Shown: positions 34,091 through 43,047 of the stretch, piece by piece
Position numbering within the stretch: the first letter of the stretch is position 1
How the letters are laid out: every line of letters begins with the position of its first letter
DNA from: QWPN01 sp044238145
GTDB taxonomy: Bacteria; Planctomycetota; Planctomycetia; Pirellulales; UBA1268
NCBI GenBank assembly: GCA_044238145.1
Contig: JBIIDT010000004.1
Location: forward strand, 1-64,000
DNA: 64,000 nucleotides
Direction: 5' to 3'
Program-made: the position numbers and the translations under genes
Notes under the pieces: generated by a model
The model's input: the letters and a program-made list of their open reading frames with translations, nothing else
What the model was told of the DNA's origin: nothing
The model's database searches: none

Positions 34091-35761
34091 TCACTCCCGC
34101 CGGGCGGAGTCGGCGTCGATCATCGCCCGCAGCTCGGCGAGGTGGCCGGCTTCGGCCGGATCCTTGTCTTTCCGCCAGCGGACGATCCGCGGAAAGCGGA
34201 CGGCCACGCCCGACTTGTGCCGCGTGGAGAGGGACACGCCCTCGAACGCCAGCTGGAAGACGAGCGTCGGTCGGCAGATCCGCACGGGACCGTGCTTCTC
34301 GAGGGTGGTCGCCCGGACGATCCGGTCCACCTCCACGATCTCTGCATCGGACAGGCCGGAGTAAGCCTTGGCGATCGTGACCAGGTTCCCGTCGTGCCAC
34401 ACCCCGAGGGTGTAGTCGCTGTGCAGCCCCGCCCTGCGGCCGTGGCCAGCCTGGGCGTAGAGCAGCACGGCGTCGATCTCCAGGGGCTCGATCTTCCACT
34501 TCCACCAGTCTCCACGGGTCCGGCCGACGCCGTAACCGCTCGCCAGCCGCTTGAGCATCAGGCCCTCGACGCCCCGGCTGCGGGAGGCGGCCCGGTGGGC
34601 GGCGAGCGCCTGCCAGGAGTCTCCGCTGACGACCGGCGAGAGAAAGACGTGGTCGCCGGCGGCCGGCACCGCCGTCCCCGCGAGCAGTTCGTCGAAGCCG
34701 TGGGGCGCGAGCCGCTCGAGCGCGGCCCGCCGGTCCGCCAGCGGCCGCTCGCGGAGGTCCACGCCTTCCGTCTCGAGCAGGTCGTAGGCGACGAACGCGC
34801 AGGGAATCTCGGCGAGGATCGCCTTCGTGACCCGCCGCCGGCCGCTCCGTTTCGAGAGGGCGGCGAAGCCGAGCAGGCGGCGGTCGCGGATGGCGAGCAG
34901 TTCGCCGTCGAGCACGGTGCCTTCCGGCAGCAGCGCCCCCGCCCGCACGACCTCGGGGAAGGCGTCGTTGACCGGCTCTCCGCCACGGCTCCAGACCGTG
35001 ACGTCGCCGCCGCGGCGGACCAGTTGGGCCCGCATGCCGTCCCACTTCCACTCGGCCAGCCAGTCACGGACCGGGCCCAGGTCGGTCGCGACGTCGTCCG
35101 CCGCGGTGCGATCGAGGGCCGATGCCAGGAAAAACGGATAGGGCCGCCGGTCATCCAGGGGGCCGGACGCCGCGGTCAGCAGCTGCGCGAAGGCGACGCC
35201 ATCGGCCACGGGATCCCCCATCAGCCGGTGGGCCATGACCGCCGGTTCGACGCCCGCGACGTCGGCCAGCGCCCGGGCCACGAGCGTGCGGGACACGCCC
35301 ACGCGACAGCCCCCTGTGATCAGCTTGTGCCAGACGATCCGCTCCCGCGGGGCCAGCCGCCCCCAGACGTCGAGCACGACCTCCTTCTTCCGGGCCTCGT
35401 CGGCCGACCGCAGGTCATGCACCGTCGTCCGCATGATCTCGGCGAGGCCGATCTCCGCGGTCCCCGCAGGCTCGCCCTGCGGGCCGTCGGGGAGGAGCAG
35501 GGCCAGCGTCTCGGCGAGGTCGCCGACGTGCGCGTAACACTCCTCCACGAGCCAGGGATCGAGCTCCGTGGCCTCGGCCACCCAGGCCCGCAGCTGCCCG
35601 GTCGACACAGCCCGCAGTTGCCGCCCGCCGCAGAGCACGCCCAGGGCGCAGGCCGCGTCGTCCGGGGGGGCCGACGCGAAGTACTCCCGCAGGGCCTCGA
35701 CCTTGTCGTTCGTGCGGGAAGTGGCGTCGAGCCGCCAGTAGAGTTCGGTGAAGCGTTTCAT
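34091..35761 (-). CDS. ATP-dependent DNA ligase (ligase-associated damage response type)
   Basis: 556-residue ligase of the family that co-occurs with an Lhr-like helicase, PdeM and an MBL exonuclease. The N-terminal helical domain (MKRFTELYWRLDATSRTNDK) is followed by the adenylation domain with the AMP-lysine motif EWKWDGMRAQL (Lys239), EVVRAGALLPEGTVLDGELL (motif III region), EGLMLKR (motif IV) and WKWKIEPLEIDAVLLYAQ (motif V), then an OB-fold. The ATG at 35761 fits the family N-terminus. It would seal nicks during repair. It is divergent from the DUF2135-like gene. Confidence 0.93.
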   Translation of the reverse strand: MKRFTELYWRLDATSRTNDKVEALREYFASAPPDDAACALGVLCGGRQLRAVSTGQLRAWVAEATELDPWLVEECYAHVGDLAETLALLLPDGPQGEPAGTAEIGLAEIMRTTVHDLRSADEARKKEVVLDVWGRLAPRERIVWHKLITGGCRVGVSRTLVARALADVAGVEPAVMAHRLMGDPVADGVAFAQLLTAASGPLDDRRPYPFFLASALDRTAADDVATDLGPVRDWLAEWKWDGMRAQLVRRGGDVTVWSRGGEPVNDAFPEVVRAGALLPEGTVLDGELLAIRDRRLLGFAALSKRSGRRRVTKAILAEIPCAFVAYDLLETEGVDLRERPLADRRAALERLAPHGFDELLAGTAVPAAGDHVFLSPVVSGDSWQALAAHRAASRSRGVEGLMLKRLASGYGVGRTRGDWWKWKIEPLEIDAVLLYAQAGHGRRAGLHSDYTLGVWHDGNLVTIAKAYSGLSDAEIVEVDRIVRATTLEKHGPVRICRPTLVFQLAFEGVSLSTRHKSGVAVRFPRIVRWRKDKDPAEAGHLAELRAMIDADSARRE

Positions 35762-35869
35762 CGGCGCGGACCGGTTCCAGGTTCCGCCGCCCCCATCATG
35801 CCATACGCCTGGCGGATGGTGTACACTCATGTGCGGTTCGACCCGCCTCGTCCGTGGCCGGGAGTCGAC

Positions 35870-36943
35870 ATGCCCGCCATCCAGCCGCCCCCCGTCCCGC
35901 CCGCGGCGCCTTCCGCGCCGGTGGATTGGTTCACCGCGGTGGACGAGTTCGTGTTCACGATCTACCGGACGGGCTTCGTGCAGAGTTTGATCCTGCACGT
36001 GGTGGTGCTCCTGCTGCTGGCGGTGATCATCATCCGCCCCGACCTGCCGCGGCAGGCCGTCGTCGCCCTCGAGTTCACGGCGGCGGGCTCCGAGCCGGAG
36101 CCGGACGTGGCCACGCTCGACATGCCGGCGCCGGAGGAACTCGCGGTGCCCGAGGATGCCGAACCGCTGCCGCTCGCCGACCTGCCCGAGGCGGAGCCGG
36201 ACCTCGCGATCGACGTGGTCGAGCCGGCGGACTTCGCGATGGACGCGGAGGTCGCCGAGCCCGACGCCGCGGCGCTGCTCGCCGACGTGGCGGTGCCGGT
36301 CGCGGCCCGCGGGCCACGGCCGGCGGCCGCCCCGGCTGCGGGGGGTGGAGGCGGGGGTGGCGGGGCCGCGATCGGCGGCGAGATCGGCCGCCGGCTCGCG
36401 GTCGCCGGGGCCGGCACCGGCGACGTGCAGATCTCGATCGCCTGGAACAACGTGAACGACATCGACCTGCACGTGATGGTGGAGCCGGCCGGGCAGGCGT
36501 TCGCCCCCTCGATCATCAACTTCACCAACCGCATCGGCATCGCCGGCGGCTGCCTCGACGTCGATCGCAACGTGCACCCCACCACCGTGACGCCGGTGGA
36601 GAACGTCTTCTGGGGGCGTGGCGCGGCACCGTTCGGCCGCTACACGGTGGCCGTGCACCACTACCGCGACTGGGGCGGCGGCAACCCGACGGACGTGGAG
36701 GTGGTGGTGCTCGTCGACGGCGAGGTGGAGCGGTTCAAGGTGCGGCTGCAGCCCGGCGATCCGTTCAAGGTGGTGACGGCCTTCCTGCGGCTGCCACCGA
36801 ACGGGGGCTACACGGCCGCGCCCGCCGCCTCGCTGCCGGTCGTCCGGCGGCCGCTGCCCACCTGGCAGCCGGCTCCGGTGCGGCGGGGGGGCGGGGGCGG
36901 GGGGCCCGCGCTGCCCATGATTCCGCTCAAGCCGACCCGCTGA
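35870..36943 (+). CDS. Single-pass membrane protein with DUF2135-like (YfaP) domain
   Basis: 357 residues. A short N-terminus leads to one transmembrane segment (SLILHVVVLLLLAVIIIRP, about 43-61), then an acidic, Pro/Ala-rich stalk (about 75-150), a Gly run (GGGGGGGG at about 160), and a beta domain at about 180-315 with ISIAWNNVNDIDLHVMVEPA, GGCLDVDRNVHP and GRYTVAVHHYRDWGGGNP. The DIDLHV and LDVD blocks resemble DUF2135/YfaP. The tail is Pro/Gly-rich. The ATG at 35870 has GGGAG upstream; an ATG at 35816 is an alternative. It lies between the ligase and exonuclease genes on the opposite strand; whether it has any part in repair is unknown. Confidence 0.75.
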   Translation: MPAIQPPPVPPAAPSAPVDWFTAVDEFVFTIYRTGFVQSLILHVVVLLLLAVIIIRPDLPRQAVVALEFTAAGSEPEPDVATLDMPAPEELAVPEDAEPLPLADLPEAEPDLAIDVVEPADFAMDAEVAEPDAAALLADVAVPVAARGPRPAAAPAAGGGGGGGGAAIGGEIGRRLAVAGAGTGDVQISIAWNNVNDIDLHVMVEPAGQAFAPSIINFTNRIGIAGGCLDVDRNVHPTTVTPVENVFWGRGAAPFGRYTVAVHHYRDWGGGNPTDVEVVVLVDGEVERFKVRLQPGDPFKVVTAFLRLPPNGGYTAAPAASLPVVRRPLPTWQPAPVRRGGGGGGPALPMIPLKPTR

Positions 36944-36952
36944 GCGGCCTGC

Positions 36953-38005
36953 TCACGGCTCCGCGGCCGGGTCGTCTTCGGTCGCCGTCTCGCCGTCGTC
37001 TATGTCGACGCCGGGGGCGGTCTCACCCACGAAGCGTGTCGGCAGGACGGCCGCGTCGAGTCCGCGGTCGCGGAGGTGGCGGGCGAAGGCGTCGGCGAAG
37101 CCGTGCGTGACGAGCACGCGGCGGGCCCGCGAGGCCTCGACGGCGGCCACGAGGCCGGGGAAGTCGGCGTGGTCCGAGACCACGAAGCCCCGGTCGCCGC
37201 CACGGCGGCGGCGGACTCCCCGCACCAGCATCCAGCCCGAGGCCACGGCCACGCTCGCCTCGCCGAACAGCCGCAGCCAGCTGCCCCCCTGCACGCTCGG
37301 CGGCGCGATCACGAGCGCCCGCCCCCCACCCACCTTGCGGGCCCGCGGCGGCACCCGGTCGATCGCCGGCAGGCGGACGCCGGCGGCCCGGTAGGCCTCG
37401 ACGAGTTTCATCACGGCGCCGTGGGCCACGATCGGCCCGATCGACGAGTCGACCATCGCCGCCAGCCGCTGGGCCTTGCCCAGGGCGTAGGCGAGGATCA
37501 CGCTGGTGCGGCCGGCGTCGCGGTTGGCCCGCCACCAGGCGTCGATCTCCGCGGCGACGGTGGCCGGCTCCTGCCAGCGGTAGACCGGCAGCCCGAACGT
37601 CGACTCGGTGACGAACACGTCGCACGCGACCGGCTCGAAGGCCGCGCAGGTCGGGTCGGCCTGCAGTTTGTAGTCCCCGGTGACGACCCAGGTCACGCCG
37701 CCGTGCTCGATCCGCACCTGGGCCGAGCCGAGCACGTGGCCGGCCGGGTGCAGCGACACGTTGACGCCGTTGATGGACAGCGACTCGCCGTACCGCAGCG
37801 TGTCGATCGTGGCGTTGCCGCCGAGCCGCGCGCGGAGCACGGTCTTGCCGGCGGAGGCGCAGAGGTAGCGGTCGGAGCCGCCGCGGGCGTGGTCCGCATG
37901 GGCATGGGTGATCACCGCCCGCGACACGCGGCGCCACGGGTCGACGTGGAAGTCGCCCCGCGGGCAGTAGAGCCCCGACTCGGTTACCTGCAACAGATCC
38001 TGCAC
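36953..38005 (-). CDS. Ligase-associated DNA damage response exonuclease (metallo-beta-lactamase fold)
   Basis: 350-residue protein of the CPSF/SNM1-like metallo-beta-lactamase group. Features: an N-terminal SGLYCPRGDFHVDPWRRV, the metal motif THAHADHARGG (HxHxDH) at about residue 32-37, HPAGHVLGSAQVRI, WVVTGDYKLQADPTC, and the C-terminal SDHADFPGL and VTHGFADAFARHL. These are the marks of the exonuclease that co-occurs with the ATP-dependent ligase. The GTG at 38005, with GGGAG upstream, gives the family start. A Glu/Asp-rich tail follows the catalytic region. Confidence 0.9.
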   Translation of the reverse strand: MQDLLQVTESGLYCPRGDFHVDPWRRVSRAVITHAHADHARGGSDRYLCASAGKTVLRARLGGNATIDTLRYGESLSINGVNVSLHPAGHVLGSAQVRIEHGGVTWVVTGDYKLQADPTCAAFEPVACDVFVTESTFGLPVYRWQEPATVAAEIDAWWRANRDAGRTSVILAYALGKAQRLAAMVDSSIGPIVAHGAVMKLVEAYRAAGVRLPAIDRVPPRARKVGGGRALVIAPPSVQGGSWLRLFGEASVAVASGWMLVRGVRRRRGGDRGFVVSDHADFPGLVAAVEASRARRVLVTHGFADAFARHLRDRGLDAAVLPTRFVGETAPGVDIDDGETATEDDPAAEP

Positions 38006-38079
38006 CGCGCCGTCTCCCTCACCACCAGATTTGCCACGGCCGTCAGGGCGCGAGCGACGCACCCGTACCGCAAGAGGCA

Positions 38080-38154
38080 GGCGAGCGGGTCGGTGTGAGG
38101 ATGCGGAGCGTGGCGGACCTTCGCCAGCGACGCAACTCATGCCGCCCGCGAGCC
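38080..38154 (+). repeat. Variable-hairpin intergenic element, family 2, copy 3
   Basis: Between the exonuclease start and a small gene. The outer stem is GCGGGTCGGTGTGAG paired with CTCATGCCGCCCGC; two of its pairs are G-T on the + strand. The central hairpin is TGGCG-GACCTT-CGCCA (38111-38126), in the same place as the different hairpins of the other copies. Flanks GGCGAG and GCGAGCC match the family. It is antisense to both neighbours. Nothing else is seen in the 192-base gap. Confidence 0.6.
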
Positions 38155-38197
38155 GGATTGGGCACGGGGACTTTGCCCCCCGACACGCCCCGGTGAA

Positions 38198-38548
38198 TCA
38201 GCGATACGCCTGATTGCCGACGGCCGGGAAGCGATAGCCTCCGAAACCGAGGGGAGCGTACCGCGGCCAGTCGCCCGGGGCGACCCCGGGGGGCGTGCCG
38301 TACATCTTCCAGGTCGGCGTGCGGGGGTTGGTCGGCGGGACGAAGTACTTCGGCCGCGTGCCGTGGCCGGTGACGTAGGGCGAGGCGCCGGGGGCGTAGG
38401 GGGCCTGTCGCTGCGGAGTGCCGAGCGACGCCGCGGAACGGGGCCCCGAGAACCAGCGGCCGGCGGCCTCGGCGGGCGTGGGCAGCGCCGCGGCGAGCAG
38501 GCAGCCGCCGATCAGCCCCAGGCACCACCGCTGCAGCCGTCGCGTCAT
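38198..38548 (-). CDS. Small secreted protein, unknown function
   Basis: 116 residues. The N-terminus is a signal peptide (LQRWCLGLIGGCLLAAALPT, cleavage after AEA). The mature part is rich in Pro, Gly, Tyr and Arg: SLGTPQRQAPYAPGASPYVT, PKYFVPPTNPRTPTWKMYGT and LGFGGYRFPAVGNQAYR. No domain is recognised; composition suggests an unstructured periplasmic or envelope protein. The preceding 150-base gap up to 38698 contains a short perfect hairpin (GGCGCC-GAT-GGCGCC, 38657-38671) of unknown meaning. Confidence 0.6.
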   Translation of the reverse strand: MTRRLQRWCLGLIGGCLLAAALPTPAEAAGRWFSGPRSAASLGTPQRQAPYAPGASPYVTGHGTRPKYFVPPTNPRTPTWKMYGTPPGVAPGDWPRYAPLGFGGYRFPAVGNQAYR

Positions 38549-38698
38549 CGTCCGCTCCCCGGGGCCGCAGCCACCGCGTGATCCGCGGGCCGGACTCCCC
38601 GGTGTGCATCGACCGGCAGGGGCTTCCCGCTTCGCCCCACCCGCACGGACGCACGGGGCGCCGATGGCGCCGGTTGTAGGGTCTGGCGGTGAATGCGG

Positions 38699-40396
38699 TC
38701 AGGAAGCGGATCGCGGGCCGCCCCGGTCCGCCGCGGGCGCCCGGTCGGCGGCCTTGCCCCGGGCGGGTCGGGCGGGCTTCTTCGGCGTGTGCCCGTTGCG
38801 GTCGGCCGCACCGGCCCAGCGGATCTCCAGCGGCATGCCGAACGCCTTCTCGAACAGGTCGGACCGCCGCTGCGCGCCCCACAGGTCGACCTGCGGCTCG
38901 GCCTCGGCCACGGCCTCGATGACGACGCGGCCGTCGGCCACCCGCACTACCGCGTCGCGAACCTGCTGCGAGCGGCTGCGGTCGAGGCCGCCGGCCACGC
39001 GGAGGATGGCCGCCATCCGCCGCACCCGCTGCTGATCCGCCGCGGAGAGGCGGGCGAGGTTCTCGTGCTTCCGCTTGGGGTGTGCGCCGCGGTGGTAGCG
39101 GGCCACGTTCGCGATCAGTTCGAGGTCATGGGGCCGGACGCCGGGCAGGCGGCTGTTGCGGATCAGGTGGTAGCTGTGCTTGTGGTGCTGGTCGTAGTTG
39201 ATGACGTAGCCCACGTCCTGGAGACGGGCCGCGCACTCAAGGAGCGGGCGGTCGCCGGCCGGCAGGTCGAGCGGGCCGGCGAGCTGCTCGAAGATCCGTC
39301 CCGCGAGCGTTGCCACCGTGCGACCGTGCTCCAATTCGCCGGAGCAGGCCGCAGCGAGCCGTTCGATGGCCTCGGTGCGGAGGGCCGGGTCGTCGGCGGC
39401 CGCACCCCCGATGACCGCCTCGTCGATCATCTCGCGCACGAGCCCGTCGCGGACGCCCCGGGTGTGGATCAGGAGCGTGTTGACGCGGAACCGCCGGAGC
39501 AGGGCGTCGACGATCGTCAGCCCGGCGACGATGATGTCGGCCCGGTCGGGCGTCATTCCCGCCAGTCCGCGGCGGGCCCGCAGCGGCAGCTTGCGGAGCC
39601 GATCGAGGAGGTGGCGGACCTCGGCCTGGGAGACCTGGTAGCCCGCCACGGGCACGTCGGCCTGCCGCTTGGCGGCCATCACCAGCTCGGCGAGCGTGGT
39701 GAAGGTGCCGCCGCAGCCGACGAGGAAGTGCGGAGCGAACAGCGGCCGCGAGGTCCGCTTCTTGAGGGCGGCGGCCACCTCGTGCTCCAGCCGCTCGACA
39801 CCCTGGTCGAACTCCGCCCCCTCGCAGCCCTCGCCGAGGCCGAACTGCTCGGTGAGCCGCACCGCGCCCAGCGGGGTCGAGAAGATCGACTCGATGAGGT
39901 TGCCCGTCGCGAACACGAGTTCCGTGCTGCCGCCGCCGATGTCGGCCACGATCACGTTCTTGCCGGTCAGATCGAAGGCGTGCTGGACGCTGGCGAACGC
40001 GAGGCGGGCCTCGCGCTCGCCGGAGATCACCTCGACCTCGAGCCCGACCTGCTCGCGCACGCGGCGGCAGAACTCCGGCCCGTTCCGCGACTCGCGGACG
40101 GCGCAGGTGGCGATCGTCCGCAGGCTCGTCACCTGGTAGCCGGCGGCGATCTCCTTGAAGCTGCGCAGGGCCGCCAGCGTGCGGTCCATCGACTCCTCGT
40201 CGAGCCGGCCCTGCGAGGAGACGCTCCGCCCCAGTCGGGTGGGTTCCCGCTCCTCGTCGAGGATCCGGTAGTTGCCGCCGCGGAGCGCCTCGGCGACGAG
40301 CAGCCGCACACTGTTGGAGCCGATGTCGATGGCCGCCAGCCGGCAGGCCAGCTCGGCCGACAGGTAGATCTGCTTGTCCTCGACCGGCTGTTCCAT
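38699..40396 (-). CDS. Ppx/GppA-family exopolyphosphatase/guanosine pentaphosphatase
   Basis: 565 residues. The actin-like ATPase-fold domain begins with LAAIDIGSNSVRLLVAEA (about residue 20), then TSLRTIATCAVRESRNG, EVISGEREARLAF and the phosphate loop VIVADIGGGSTELVFATG, GCGGTFTTLAEL. From about residue 320 an HD-like helical domain follows, and the last 60 residues are basic and disordered (KKPARPARGKAADR). The family hydrolyses inorganic polyphosphate and/or pppGpp; which substrate applies cannot be decided here. The ATG at 40396 is used. It is divergent from ribF. Confidence 0.92.
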   Translation of the reverse strand: MEQPVEDKQIYLSAELACRLAAIDIGSNSVRLLVAEALRGGNYRILDEEREPTRLGRSVSSQGRLDEESMDRTLAALRSFKEIAAGYQVTSLRTIATCAVRESRNGPEFCRRVREQVGLEVEVISGEREARLAFASVQHAFDLTGKNVIVADIGGGSTELVFATGNLIESIFSTPLGAVRLTEQFGLGEGCEGAEFDQGVERLEHEVAAALKKRTSRPLFAPHFLVGCGGTFTTLAELVMAAKRQADVPVAGYQVSQAEVRHLLDRLRKLPLRARRGLAGMTPDRADIIVAGLTIVDALLRRFRVNTLLIHTRGVRDGLVREMIDEAVIGGAAADDPALRTEAIERLAAACSGELEHGRTVATLAGRIFEQLAGPLDLPAGDRPLLECAARLQDVGYVINYDQHHKHSYHLIRNSRLPGVRPHDLELIANVARYHRGAHPKRKHENLARLSAADQQRVRRMAAILRVAGGLDRSRSQQVRDAVVRVADGRVVIEAVAEAEPQVDLWGAQRRSDLFEKAFGMPLEIRWAGAADRNGHTPKKPARPARGKAADRAPAADRGGPRSAS

Positions 40397-40507
40397 ACGC
40401 GCGGGATTCCTGCGGGACGTCCCCGAAAGCATACCCTGCATTCAGTACACTGTCGGTTCCGGTGTGCCGACGCGCTGCCGGCCCGTTCCTCCTGCTTCGC
40501 CCGCCGC

Positions 40508-41500
40508 ATGGATCACCCGTCAGCGCCCGCCGAGCCGGTCGTGTTCCCCGGCGCCGGCGGCTGGATCGCCGGGGATGGCGCGGCCGTGGCCGTGGGCAAC
40601 TTCGACGGCGTGCACGTCGGGCACGCGGAGATCGTCCGCCGGCTGCGGGTCGCGGCCGACCGCCGCGGCGTGCCGGCCCTGGCGCTCACCTTCGATCCCC
40701 ATCCGGCGAGCGTCGTGCGGCCCGGCACCGCGCCCGTGCCGCTGACCACGCCGGGGCGGCGTGTCGAACTGCTCCTGGCGCTCGGCCTCGACGCCGTGCT
40801 CGTGCAGCCGGTCGATGCGCGGTTCGTGGCGGTCGCGGCCGAGGCCTTCTACCGCGACGTGCTCCGCGGCCGGCTGCGGGCGGTGGCGCTCGTCGAGGGG
40901 GCGGACTTTCGCTTCGGCGCGGGCCGCCGGGGCGACGTGGGCCTGCTCGCGGCGCTCGCCGCCGCCGACGGGGTGGCGGTCGAGGTGGTCGAGCCGGTCG
41001 TCGTGGGCGGGGAGGCCGTGTCGAGTTCGCGGGTGCGGGCGCTGGTCGCCGCCGGCGACCAGGCCGCGGCCAACCGGCTGCTCACCGCGCCGTACCGTGT
41101 CACCGGCACCGTCGTGCACGGGGCGCATCGCGGCGCCGGCCTCGGCTTCCCGACAGCCAACCTCGCCGGCCTGGCCACGCTCCTGCCGGCGCCGGGCGTG
41201 TACGCGGCGCGGGCCGCGGTCGTGGGCGGGAGCGAGTCGTATCCCGCCGCGGTGCACGTCGGGCCCAACGCCACGTTCGGTGCGACGGCCATCTCCGTCG
41301 AGGCGCACCTCGTCGGCTTCACCGGCGACCTGTATGGCAGCCGGCTCGACGTTGACTTCCTCGAGCGGGTACGTGACACTCGCCGCTTCGACTCGATCGA
41401 CGAACTCGTCGACCGGATGCGGGCCGACGTGGCCCGGGCCGCGGAGATCGCGGGTGGCATCCGGGCGACGTCCGCACCACGGAGCGAGCATGCGACTTGA
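40508..41500 (+). CDS. ribF: Bifunctional riboflavin kinase/FAD synthetase
   Basis: Makes FMN and then FAD from riboflavin. The 330 residues contain the N-terminal nucleotidyltransferase domain (AVAVGNFDGVHVGHAEIV, LALTFDPHPASV, EGADFRFGAGRRGDV, SSSRVRALVAAGD) and the C-terminal flavokinase domain (VVHGAHRGAGLGFPTANLAG, PGVYAARA, VHVGPNATFG, EAHLVGFTGDLYG). Overlaps the following DHH phosphoesterase gene by 11 bases. The ATG at 40508 is the first consistent with the family; a TACACT hexamer lies upstream at about 40447. Confidence 0.96.
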   Translation: MDHPSAPAEPVVFPGAGGWIAGDGAAVAVGNFDGVHVGHAEIVRRLRVAADRRGVPALALTFDPHPASVVRPGTAPVPLTTPGRRVELLLALGLDAVLVQPVDARFVAVAAEAFYRDVLRGRLRAVALVEGADFRFGAGRRGDVGLLAALAAADGVAVEVVEPVVVGGEAVSSSRVRALVAAGDQAAANRLLTAPYRVTGTVVHGAHRGAGLGFPTANLAGLATLLPAPGVYAARAAVVGGSESYPAAVHVGPNATFGATAISVEAHLVGFTGDLYGSRLDVDFLERVRDTRRFDSIDELVDRMRADVARAAEIAGGIRATSAPRSEHAT

Positions 41501-42491
41501 CTGGGCGACCCTGTTGGAGACCCTGCGGTCCTGCCAGCGGGCGGTGCTGACGAGCCACGTGCGGCCCGACTGCGACGCGCTGGGCAGCGAGCTCGGCCTG
41601 GCCGGGATTCTCGCAGCCCTCGGCAAGGACGTGCGGATCGTCAACGCCCAGGCCACGCCGGCGAATCTGAAGTGGATCGATCCGGACAAGCGGATCGAGT
41701 CGCTCGCCGAGGGCGTGAAGCCGGCCGACCTCGCCGACCGCGACCTGTTCGTGGTCCTCGACACGAGCGCCTGGGCGCAGCTGGGCGCCATGGGCGACGT
41801 GGCCAAGGGGATGCGGGACAGGGTGCTCGTCATCGACCACCACGTCAGCGAGGACGACCTCTCCGACCGGTGGTTCAAGGACACCTCCGCCGAGGCGACG
41901 GCCCGCATCGTCTACGAGATCGGCCTCCGGCTGCGGGTGCCGCTCACCGAGCGGATCGCCACGCCGCTGTACGCCGGGCTGTCGACCGACACCGGCGGCT
42001 TCCGCTTCCCGTCGGCCAGCGGGGAGTCGTTTCGGATCGCGGCCCGGCTGGTTGACGCCGGGGCGAGCCCGACGGCGATCTACCGCGAGCTCTTCGAGCA
42101 GGATTCCCTCTCCCGGCTGAATCTCGTGGGCCGGACGCTGGCCGGTGCGACGACGACCCACGACGGCAAGGTGATCACGTCGACCGTCCGCCAAGCCGAC
42201 ATCCGCGACGTCAAAGCCCAGCCGAGCGACACCGAGGACCTCGTCAATCTGACGCTCGCGGTCAAGGGGACCGAGCTGGCCGTGATCCTCATCGAGCAGC
42301 CGGACGGGCGGATCAAGATCAGCTTTCGCAGTCGTGGGCCCGTCGACTGCAACGCCCTCGCCGCCCGGTTCGGCGGCGGCGGCCACAAGGCGGCCGCGGG
42401 CACGATCGTCGACGGGCCGTTCGAGACCGCGCGGGAGCGGATCGCCGCGGCGGTCGACGAGGCCTGGCGGGCGCGGCCGGTCGCCACCTGA
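41490..42491 (+). CDS. DHH/DHHA1 phosphoesterase (NrnA-like oligoribonuclease/pAp phosphatase)
   Basis: 333 residues. N-terminal DHH domain: LTSHVRPDCDALGSELGLAG, LFVVLDTSAWAQLG and the namesake VLVIDHHVSEDDL, then LYAGLSTDTGGFRFPS. C-terminal DHHA1 domain ends with RFGGGGHKAAAGTIV. This is the NrnA layout, enzymes that degrade nano-RNA and dephosphorylate pAp; dinucleotide turnover (for example pGpG) is also possible. Translation is probably coupled to ribF through the 11-base overlap. The next gene begins 16 bases later. Confidence 0.92.
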   Translation: MRLDWATLLETLRSCQRAVLTSHVRPDCDALGSELGLAGILAALGKDVRIVNAQATPANLKWIDPDKRIESLAEGVKPADLADRDLFVVLDTSAWAQLGAMGDVAKGMRDRVLVIDHHVSEDDLSDRWFKDTSAEATARIVYEIGLRLRVPLTERIATPLYAGLSTDTGGFRFPSASGESFRIAARLVDAGASPTAIYRELFEQDSLSRLNLVGRTLAGATTTHDGKVITSTVRQADIRDVKAQPSDTEDLVNLTLAVKGTELAVILIEQPDGRIKISFRSRGPVDCNALAARFGGGGHKAAAGTIVDGPFETARERIAAAVDEAWRARPVAT

Positions 42492-42507
42492 GGACGAGGA
42501 GCATCCG

Positions 42508-43047
42508 ATGACCAGGCGTGAACCGGCGGACCGGCGCGGATTCCTGACGAAGCTCGCGGCGGTCGCCTGCGGCGGCTTGGCGACGCTCACGCCCGTGGCC
42601 GCCGGCCTGTGGGCGTTCCTCGATCCGCTCCGGCGGCGGGGCGGGGGCGGACGGTTCCTCCCCGTGACCGAACTCGCGGCGGTGCCCGACGACGGCGTGC
42701 CGCGGCGGTTCGCGGTGGTCGCCGACCGCAAGGACGCCTGGACCGGCTATGCCTCCGAGCCGATCGGCGCGGTCTGGCTGCGGCGCGAGCCGGGGGCCGG
42801 GGCCGTGCAGGCCCTCTCGGCGACGTGCCCGCACGCTGGCTGCTCGGTCGACATGGCGCCGGGCGGCGGCTGCTTCCGCTGCCCCTGCCACAACAGCGAG
42901 TTCACCTTCGCCGGCGGGATCGTCCCGCCGAGCCCGAGCCCGCGGGCGATGGACGAGCTCGAGTGCCGGGTGGACGCGAACGGCGCCGTGGCCGTGCGGT
43001 GGGAGAAGTTCCGGGCGGGCGTCGCGGCAAAGGTGGCCCAGGCATGA
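42508..43047 (+). CDS. Rieske 2Fe-2S protein of a bc-type complex
   Basis: 179 residues. The N-terminus carries a twin-arginine-like motif (DRRGFLTKL) and one hydrophobic segment, then a Rieske domain with both cluster motifs: CPHAGC and CPCHNSEF at about residues 112 and 132. It would pass electrons from quinol to cytochrome c as part of a cytochrome bc complex whose b/c subunit is encoded immediately downstream with a 4-base ATGA overlap. The ATG at 42508 has GAGGAG upstream. Confidence 0.93.
   Translation: MTRREPADRRGFLTKLAAVACGGLATLTPVAAGLWAFLDPLRRRGGGGRFLPVTELAAVPDDGVPRRFAVVADRKDAWTGYASEPIGAVWLRREPGAGAVQALSATCPHAGCSVDMAPGGGCFRCPCHNSEFTFAGGIVPPSPSPRAMDELECRVDANGAVAVRWEKFRAGVAAKVAQA

Noticed and set aside
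38657..38671. Perfect hairpin GGCGCC-GAT-GGCGCC near the end of the Ppx/GppA gene as a terminator
   Set aside because: Too short, no T run and it lies within a GC-rich stretch where such palindromes occur by chance.
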